Origin: a bacterium | GTDB taxonomy: Bacteria; Bacillota_I; Bacilli_A; Mycoplasmatales; Mycoplasmoidaceae | Assembly (NCBI GenBank): GCA_017633195.1 | Contig: JAGBPV010000002.1 | Coordinates: 1 to 12,486 of the forward strand | Length of the DNA: 12,486 bases | Reading direction: 5' to 3' | Shown: piece by piece, positions 6,457 through 12,486 of the stretch | How the letters are laid out: every line of letters starts with the position of its first letter | Numbering within the stretch: position 1 is the stretch's first letter | Position numbers and translations under genes: made by a program | Notes under the pieces: model-generated | Databases searched by the model: none | The model's input: the letters and a program-made list of their open reading frames with translations, nothing else | Told to the model about the DNA's origin: nothing

Positions 6457-7743
6457 TTATCCATTTAATTTTTTTGAAAGATATTTATACAAGTCTTCTA
6501 ATTTCACTAATTCTTGTTGCATTGTAATTTGATTTTTTACAATAATTTGTGCATTTTCTATTTCTTTTATACCTAAAATTAAAATAAATTTTGCTTGATA
6601 ATATTCTGCTAATTTAAAACCTTGATTTAATTTTTTAATACTTGGTTCAAAATATAAACTAAAACCAAAATTACGTAATTTATAAGCAATTGCTAAACTA
6701 GCAAATTCATCTTCAAGAAGATTAATTAACACTAAATCATATTGCTTTTTGTGTAAATTTTCATTTTCTTTATTTTCAGTAAGATATTGGATTAGCAATC
6801 TTTCTAAACCAAAAGCAAATCCAACTGCTTGTGCATTAATTCCACCTAATTCTTCAATTAAGTTGTTATATCTTCCCCCGCCACAAAAAGTACTTTGACC
6901 TTTTAATTCTTCTAAATCAGAAACAAATTCAAAAACTAGATCAGTATAATAATCTAATCCTCTAACTAAACTCAAATTTTCAGTATAAGGAATTTTTAAT
7001 GCATCCAAAGATCCTTTAATTTTATTAAAATTATCAATTTCTTCTTGACTTAAAAATTCTTTAATACTTGGAGCATTTTTCACAAAATCTTTTTGTGAAT
7101 CTATTTTATCATCAAGAATTCTTAATGGATTAGTTTGTAATCTATTTTGTGAATATAAAGATAATTGTTCTTTATAATTTACAAAATATTTTTTTAGTGC
7201 TTCTATTCATTTAATTCTTGTTTGTATTGAACCAATACAATTAATATCTAAATGATATTTGTGTAAATTTAATTTATTAAGAACACTATAAGCAAGTAAA
7301 ATTACATCTACATCATCAAAAATATTATTAGTATTTAAAATTTCAAAACCAAATTGATGAAATTGTCTTGCTCTTCCACTTTGTGGTCTTTCATATCTAA
7401 ATATTGGACCATAATAATAAACTCTTAAAGCTCAATTTTGTTTTTGTAACAATTTATTTTCATTAATTGCTCTAATAACTCCTGCTGTACCTTCAGGTCT
7501 TAGTGTAATATCTCTTCCACCTTTATCTTTAAAGTTATAAATTTCTTTAGTAACAATATCACTACTTTGTCCAACACTTCTTATAAAAACTTCAGTATGT
7601 TCAAAAATTGGAGTTCTAATTTCACTATATCCATATAAAAATGCAAGATGTTTTATAGTATCTTCAATGTATTTTAAATTATCAAGTTCTGAACCAAAAT
7701 AATCAATTGTTCCTCTTGGTTTTTGGTATTGTATATTGCTCAT
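6457..7743 (-). CDS. hisS: Histidyl-tRNA synthetase
   Basis: A class II synthetase of 428 residues that charges tRNA-His in the cytosol as a dimer. Motif 1 lies around residues 37-53. Motif 2 starts with TLRPEGT (80-86) and continues with the FRYERPQ loop (115-121). The histidine-specific LVRGLDYYT motif is at 259-267, and motif 3 GFAFGLERL is at 308-316. The remaining ~95 residues form the anticodon-binding domain. TGA at 7432-7434 (Trp104) lies inside the enzyme and would falsely split it under the standard code. The ATG at 7743 is four bases after the pyrG stop, so translation is probably coupled. No strong Shine-Dalgarno sequence is seen. Confidence 0.97.
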
Positions 7744-7747
7744 ATAA

Positions 7748-9388
7748 TTATTTCTTTAACTTTCTACATTCATTAATTAAACTATTAAATATAGGTTGAG
7801 GATGCAAAGTTTTTGCAGTAAATTCTGGATGAAATTGAGTTGCTAAGAAGAATGGATGAGTAGTTTTTGGTAATTCAATTATTTCTACTAAATTTTTATC
7901 TTCATGAATTCCACTAAAAATAAATCCATGTTCTTGCATAATTTGTTTATATTCATTATTAAATTCATATCGATGTCTATGACGTTCAATAATCTTATTA
8001 GATTGATAAATTCTGTATGCTAAAGAATTTTTGTTATCAATATAACACTCATAATCTCCTAATCTTAGCGTTCCACCAAGATTTTTAAAACCATCTTTGC
8101 CATGAATTAAATGAATGATCTTATTTTTAGATTTACTATTAAATTCTTGACTTGTTGCATCTTTGATTTTTAAAACATTTTTTGCAAATTCAATACATGC
8201 TAATTGCATTCCTAAACAAATTCCTAAAAATGGAATTTTATTATTTCTTGCATATTCAATACTATCAATCATTCCACTAGTATTTGTTTCACCAAATCCA
8301 CCTGGAACAATAATGGCATCATATTTATTTAATTTTGAATTTACATTTCTTTTAGTAATAGTACTTGAATCAATAAAAGCAATTTCTAAATCAGTATTTT
8401 CATATCAACTACTTATCATTAAACCATTTGCTAAAGATAAATATGCATCATCATTACTAATATATTTACCAATTAATGCAATTTTTGCACTATATTTTTT
8501 TTCATCATGAATAAGATTAATAAATTCTTCTCACTTCTTGTAATTATTATTATTTATTCTTGTTTTAATGTTTAATTTATCAAGAATTAATTTATGAAAT
8601 AATTGCTTGTATAAATCTGTTGGTAAATCATAAATATATTTTTGATTTTTAATATCAATCAAATATTTATCATCTACTCCTGTAGTTAAATAGATTTTTT
8701 GTTTATCATCTTTTGTTAAACCTTTTTCACTTCTTATTAACAAAAAATCAGGACTTATTCCAGCATGCATTAATTCTCTTACACTGTGTTGTAATGGTTT
8801 AGTTTTAGTTTCATTACCAGTTAATAAAGATATTAAAGGAACACAATGCAAATATAAGATGCGATTTTTGTATATTGTTCCTAATTGCCTCATAGCTTCA
8901 ATAAAAGGAATTGATTCAAAATCTCCTACAGTTCCACCAATTTCTATCACAATAAAATCAGGAGTATAGATTTGACTAATTTCATAAACATGATTAATAA
9001 TTTCATCTGTAATATGAGGAATAATTTGTACAGTTTTACCTAAATAATCCCCATTTCTTTCTTTATTAATTACATTTTGATAAATTTTACCTGTAGTTAA
9101 ATTAGATAATTTAGTTAAATCAGTATTTAAGAATCTTTCATAATTACCCAAATCTAAATCAGTTTCTCCCCCATCTTTTGTAACAAACACTTCACCATGT
9201 TGTAAAGGACTCATTGTTCCTGGATCAACATTAACATAAGGATCAAATTTTAAATTAATCACTTTAAAACCAATATTTTGTAATAAACACCCAATACTAC
9301 TTGCAGTTATTCCTTTGCCAAGACTAGAAAAAACTCCACCTGTTATTACTAAAAGATTGGTTTTTTCATATAAAGTATTTTTCTTCAT
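7748..9388 (-). CDS. pyrG: CTP synthase
   Basis: A 546-residue enzyme that makes CTP from UTP with ATP and glutamine. The synthetase domain begins with the P-loop SSLGKG (Lys25) and the FDPYVNVDPGTMSP and HGEVFVTKDGGETDLDLG blocks. The C-terminal glutaminase domain has the nucleophile Cys391 in GICLGMQ and His520/Glu522 in FHPEF, so the triad is complete. One loop is unusual: where most bacterial enzymes read PGGFGxRGxEG, this one reads PGGFGETNTSG, losing the conserved Arg and Glu. Length is normal. A good AAGGA site lies nine bases before the ATG, inside the end of nadD-yqeK, two bases from that gene's stop. TGA codons serve as Trp. Confidence 0.97.
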
Positions 9389-9390
9389 TA

Positions 9391-10467
9391 TTATTTTTCC
9401 TTTTTTAAATGTTGAAATTTTTGGTGTTGATATTGCACAATATGATTATAAGTTTCATCTAAATTAACAAAAACTAACTCACGATATTTTTTGATATCAT
9501 CTAAGTCTTGTATTGTTCTGTTAGGTTCAAGTTTATCTGCACAATACAAAATCTTGTCTAAAATTCTTACATCATCATCAAATTGATAAGTATGATTATT
9601 AATTGCATGCAAAATATCTTCATCATTAAAGAATAATTGTGTTCTTAATAAGATGCTTGCTGCTATACCATGTAAATTATTAATTCGATGAAAATGTTCT
9701 TTAAAATGTTCATATTTGGTATTTTTAATAATAGTTAAAATTTGTGTATCTGAACTTTCTTTGCATCAATCATGATAAATTCCAGCAGTATAAGCTTTTT
9801 GTGCTAATTGTGGATAATGTTTTAAAGCAATTTCTTTTGCTAATTCTGCAACTCTATATGAATGTTTAATTCTATCATTAGTTAATCTTGATTGTAATCT
9901 TTGAAAACTATATAAATCATTTTCATTAATATATTGAATAACTTTATCATTTAAAAATGATGGAATTACTCTTTGACTATAACTTCCAACTTCAAAATCA
10001 AAATCATTATTAAAAATTAATCTTTTTTCTTCAATTAATTTTTGTGCAAATTTACTAACTTTTAATCCCCTTCTAGCAAAAACATAAAAAATAACATTTT
10101 TTGTTAATCATTCAATTTCATCTCAAGTTTCTAAATCAGCTAGATGATCTGCACCAATAACAATATAAAGTTCTTCAGCATTTGTATAATTTTTTAAATC
10201 ATTAATATGCTTATATCCACTATATCCTTCATCTAAATCTTGTTCACAATAATTGATTTTTACTTTATCATTGTTTAAACTAGAAATTGCTAGTTTAATC
10301 ATTTCTGCTCTTTGAGCATATGTTGTTGAATAAGTTTTAGTAAAACTTCTAGAAATTGGAGTGATATAAAAAATATCAGGTTTTAAATCTTCAAATGCTT
10401 TTTTTACCATTTCTATATGACCATTATGAATAGGATCAAAACTGCCAGCAAAATTTACTATTCTCAT
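9391..10467 (-). CDS. nadD: Fused nicotinate-mononucleotide adenylyltransferase and YqeK-type HD hydrolase
   Basis: A 358-residue protein in which two usually neighbouring genes are joined in one frame. The N-terminal half is NadD, which makes deamido-NAD from nicotinate mononucleotide and ATP: GSFDPIHNGH nucleotide-binding motif (8-17), IGADHL, and a closing QYINENDLY. The C-terminal half is a YqeK-like HD-domain phosphohydrolase; the YqeK family hydrolyses diadenosine tetraphosphate. Metal ligands visible are His202 in KHSYRV, His232-Asp233 in YHDW, His292 in NNHT and Asp311 in YCADKLEPNR. Several TGA codons, including the two flanking DEIE near residue 115, are Trp. In Bacillus nadD and yqeK are adjacent separate genes; fusion is known in mycoplasmas. 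It is the first gene of the operon. Confidence 0.92.
9398..9404 (-). promoter_or_regulatory. Ribosome binding site of pyrG
   Basis: AAAAGGA on the minus strand sits nine bases before the pyrG ATG and inside the last codons of nadD-yqeK. It is the clearest Shine-Dalgarno sequence in the operon and confirms the ATG at 9388. Confidence 0.65.
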
Positions 10468-10570
10468 ATAATTACTTTCTTATAATCTACCTTCTTTAAA
10501 TAATTAAAAAACAAAAAATTAAACAACTAGGTTTATTTTTTAGTGTTTAAATTTTTTTTACTTAATATTT

Positions 10571-10576
10571 ATTATA
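10571..10576 (-). promoter_or_regulatory. Candidate -10 box for the nadD-pyrG-hisS-aldehyde dehydrogenase operon
   Basis: A perfect TATAAT on the minus strand, about 104 bases before the nadD start. No recognisable -35 box lies at the right spacing, and the surroundings are so AT-rich that chance occurrence is likely. If correct, the operon has a leader of roughly 95 bases. Confidence 0.3.
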
Positions 10577-10595
10577 CTTTTATTTAATATTTTGG

Positions 10596-10660
10596 ATTTT
10601 TAGATTAATGCATTTTTTATATAACTTGCATTGTAAAAACAATCATTTTTATCTAAAAAT
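10596..10660. other. Nested inverted repeats in the nadD upstream region
   Basis: Ten perfect pairs (10596-10605 with 10651-10660) enclose two mutually exclusive inner hairpins: AATGCA/TGCATT (10607-10612 with 10627-10632) and ATTGT/ACAAT (10630-10634 with 10639-10643). No gene lies here. It could be a structured transcript end, an operator or a small RNA. No known riboswitch was recognised. Confidence 0.3.
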
Positions 10661-10680
10661 GTTTTTTAAAGAAACAATAT

Positions 10681-10719
10681 AAACTAAAAAGCACAACAAA
10701 TATATTGTGCTTATAGTTT
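10681..10719 (-). terminator. Terminator of the membrane protein gene
   Basis: AAGCACAA (10689-10696) pairs with TTGTGCTT (10705-10712) around an eight-base loop, and AAACT/AGTTT on the outside can extend it. On the minus strand the stem runs into a short T tract just after the stop codon of the membrane protein. Confidence 0.7.
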
Positions 10720-10729
10720 TATTTAACTT

Positions 10730-11482
10730 TTATTTATTACTTAAATCAGTTTGATCTTGTTCTTTGTTATTATTGCTTGGTTCAATATTATTGTTATTAT
10801 GATTATTTTCAAGATTATTATTTTGTTTTCAAATTTCATCTTTAATTTTGTTGTATTCTATTTGATGATTTTGTTGTTCATATTGATTTTGTGCAAACTT
10901 TTTGTAATAATCTTGAATTTGTTCATCAGTTCAAGGATTTTTATATCTTTCAATCATTTTTCTTGTTTCTTTAAATATATAAGAATTAATAGTTATTGAA
11001 GCAATCATATTTAGCATAGATCATATCATTGCAAAGAATGATAAGGCATTAAAATAACGATCTACTAATCTGTTTGAATTATCTAAATTAAAATATGGTT
11101 TTAGTGATTGTACTTTATTAAACATTTTTACTTGTAATATAATTGATAAAATTCGACATAAAAGAATGCATCCAGCAACCACTCCAATAAAGATTTCTAA
11201 AATCAATAATTCTTGTAAAATTTTATTAGATTCACTTAATGTATCTGAATTTATAATTTGTGCATTAATTCCAATTGTAGAAAAAATTATTGCAAATAAT
11301 GTAAAAAACATTAAAACTAAGAAAAATTCAACTATTAAAACTACTAAACTTCTTTTATTTACACTGCAAATATTATTTATATCTTTCTCATCAATTTTGA
11401 TTCTAGGTGGACAAATATTTTGCTCATTTCTACTATTTCAATCACCTCTAGAACCAAAAAAACTACCAAATCTACCTATCAT
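10730..11482 (-). CDS. Membrane protein of unknown function with Asn/Gln-rich tail
   Basis: A 250-residue protein that I do not recognise. Three hydrophobic stretches are visible, about residues 45-70, 92-116 and 145-166. They are followed by a charged linker (KETRKMIERYKNPWTDEQ), a Gln/Lys-rich segment that could be helical, and a tail very rich in Asn (221-240). The N-terminal 44 residues are hydrophilic and contain two Cys. The tail composition is common in mollicute proteins and gives no function. In-frame TGA codons are Trp (residues 15, 154, 184 and 218). The ATG at 11482 is preceded by AAGAAGGA, which fixes the start. It is transcribed alone, with its own terminator, divergently from the lipoprotein gene. 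Confidence 0.85.
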
Positions 11483-11494
11483 ATAAAATAAAAT

Positions 11495-11502
11495 TCCTTC
11501 TT
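11495..11502 (-). promoter_or_regulatory. Ribosome binding site of the membrane protein gene
   Basis: AAGAAGGA on the minus strand, 12 bases before the ATG. It is a near-ideal Shine-Dalgarno core with slightly long spacing, and it supports this start over internal ATG codons. Confidence 0.6.
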
Positions 11503-11517
11503 TTTCTTTATTTTATC

Positions 11518-11523
11518 ATTATA
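11518..11523 (-). promoter_or_regulatory. Candidate -10 box for the membrane protein gene
   Basis: TATAAT on the minus strand, 35 bases before the ATG. No -35 box is clear. It lies in the 236-base divergent gap that must also carry the lipoprotein promoter. Confidence 0.4.
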
Positions 11524-11674
11524 AAATCAAGAATTTTTATAAAATATGAAGTGTTCATTTAATAGTAGAATTTTTATTGCAATAGTGTAAATTATTTGAA
11601 TTTATAAATTACTTAATTTATTAAATTAAAAAATCATAATTTATCATTTAAAAAAAGAAATAATATTCTTCTAG

Positions 11675-11702
11675 TTGATATTATAAAACTATTAACTAAA
11701 TT
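11675..11702 (+). promoter_or_regulatory. Candidate promoter of the lipoprotein gene
   Basis: TTGATA (11675-11680) resembles a -35 box and is followed after 16 bases by TAAATT (11697-11702), a partial -10 match. The ATG is only 16 bases later, so the leader would be very short. No purine-rich ribosome site precedes the ATG, in contrast to the neighbouring membrane protein gene. Confidence 0.3.
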
Positions 11703-11718
11703 ATAAATAAATTACAAA

Positions 11719-12486
11719 ATGAAAAAAATAACTAAATTATTTTTAACAACAATTAGTTTAGTAACAATTAGTATAGCAAGTATTGTTACAGTGGTTTCTT
11801 GTAGCAATGATAGTAATCTTCAAAATAAAAAGACTAGATTACAAGAACCAAAAACTTCTAATTCTATTCCAAATAAAGTCACAAAACCACAAACTAATCA
11901 AAAGTTTGTCATCTTATACAGTGATTTAAATAAAACAATTATTAAAGATAAAAAAACTAATAAGCCTTATAATAATTTTCGTTTAGCCTTAATTAAATGA
12001 AGAAGAATTTATCATGAATTAATTAGTAATCAAAATGAATATGAAGAAGTTATTAATACTGCTATAAAATCTGCAATTTTTAATATTTTTCCAAATTTTA
12101 ATAATTTAGTACAAGAAATTAGTAATAAATTACAAAATAATTTGATTACTACTAAAGAATTAGATGAAGGAATAATTCAAATTAATTACATGCAAAATTC
12201 TTCATTAAATTTTTTTATTGCTAAAAGTAATAACCAATTTTATTCTTTGATTCCAAGCTTTAGTTACACATATACTCCAACATTTTCAAAAAATACTTTT
12301 AGTTTAACAACATCTTTAGATTTTCAAATTTATTTATATAATTTTTCAACAAATAAAAAGATATTACTTTATTCTTCAAATTTTACTTGAGAATTATCTA
12401 AAATTAAAATATCAATTTTATTATCAAATTTAATTGTGTCAAGATTTGCTAATGGTGGGGTTATTAATCAAAAAAATATTTTTGGA
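11719..12486 (+). CDS. Lipoprotein, 5' part, function unknown
   Basis: The first 256 codons of a gene cut by the window end. The N-terminus is a classic lipoprotein signal: KK basic start, a hydrophobic stretch over residues 8-27 and the lipobox VVSC with Cys28 as the lipidated residue. The mature protein would be anchored on the outer face of the single cell membrane. A Lys/Asn/Thr-rich linker (about 29-60) follows, then a region with more regular hydrophobic spacing and a stretch rich in Ser, Thr, Phe and Tyr (about 165-225), plausible for a beta-rich surface domain. TGA at 11998 and 12388 are Trp. I recognise no specific family. Mollicute surface lipoproteins often take part in adhesion or immune variation, but nothing here shows that. 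Confidence 0.85.

Noticed and set aside
8163..8510. Plus-strand open frame of 115 codons opposite pyrG
   Set aside because: It mirrors the conserved glutaminase region of pyrG; its hydrophobic reading is typical of antisense AT-rich DNA.
10751..10999. Plus-strand open frame with hydrophobic reading
   Set aside because: It is the complement of the Asn/Gln-rich tail of the membrane protein; AAT and CAA repeats read as Ile/Leu/Phe on the other strand.
11166..11486. Plus-strand open frame of 106 codons opposite the membrane protein
   Set aside because: Antisense to a gene with a good ribosome site and plausible membrane segments; no start signal of its own.
11520..11545. Direct repeat TTATAAAAT at 11520-11528 and 11537-11545
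   Set aside because: Nine bases of pure A/T except spacing; expected often by chance in this composition, so not called an operator.

Overview
The window comes from a Mollicute (mycoplasma-type organism). The DNA is very AT-rich, and every long gene is open only if TGA is read as tryptophan (genetic code 4): leuS, the AAA ATPase, aldehyde dehydrogenase, hisS, pyrG, nadD-yqeK, the membrane protein and the lipoprotein all have in-frame TGA at positions where Trp fits. A leucyl-tRNA synthetase whose editing domain is replaced by a nine-residue linker resembles what is known for Mycoplasma mobile. The organism may therefore be M. mobile or a relative; this is an inference, not an identification.

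Layout. (1) 2-1309 (+): the 3' part of leuS, with a terminator over its stop codon. (2) 1365-3659 (+): a 764-residue AAA_13-type ATPase with a CPFC zinc-hook candidate and a C-terminal Arg-Glu-His signature, resembling the RloC/PrrC anticodon nucleases. No restriction-modification gene is visible beside it. (3) 3660-4247: AT-rich DNA without a clear gene. (4) 4292-5000 (-): seven tRNA genes, transcribed Cys, Pro, Met, Ile2(CAU), Ser, fMet, Leu, with hairpins between them and a strong terminator after Leu. (5) 5057-10467 (-): a tightly packed run nadD-yqeK > pyrG > hisS > aldehyde dehydrogenase with gaps of only 2, 4 and 5 bases, so probably one operon. (6) 10730-11482 (-): a membrane protein of unknown function with its own terminator. 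(7) 11719 to the window end (+): the start of a lipoprotein gene, divergent from the membrane protein.

How the parts fit. Most of the window is core metabolism and translation: leucine and histidine charging, seven tRNAs, CTP synthesis, and NAD synthesis with a fused HD phosphohydrolase. An NAD(P)-dependent aldehyde dehydrogenase ends the operon. The accessory element is the RloC-like gene, probably a defence system acting on tRNA, lying between leuS and the tRNA cluster.

Points most worth a second look: the editing-less LeuRS, the RloC-like nuclease in a reduced genome, the altered loop beside the glutaminase site of PyrG, the initiator tRNA lacking one of the three conserved G-C pairs, and the C-A mismatches in tRNA-Ile2.
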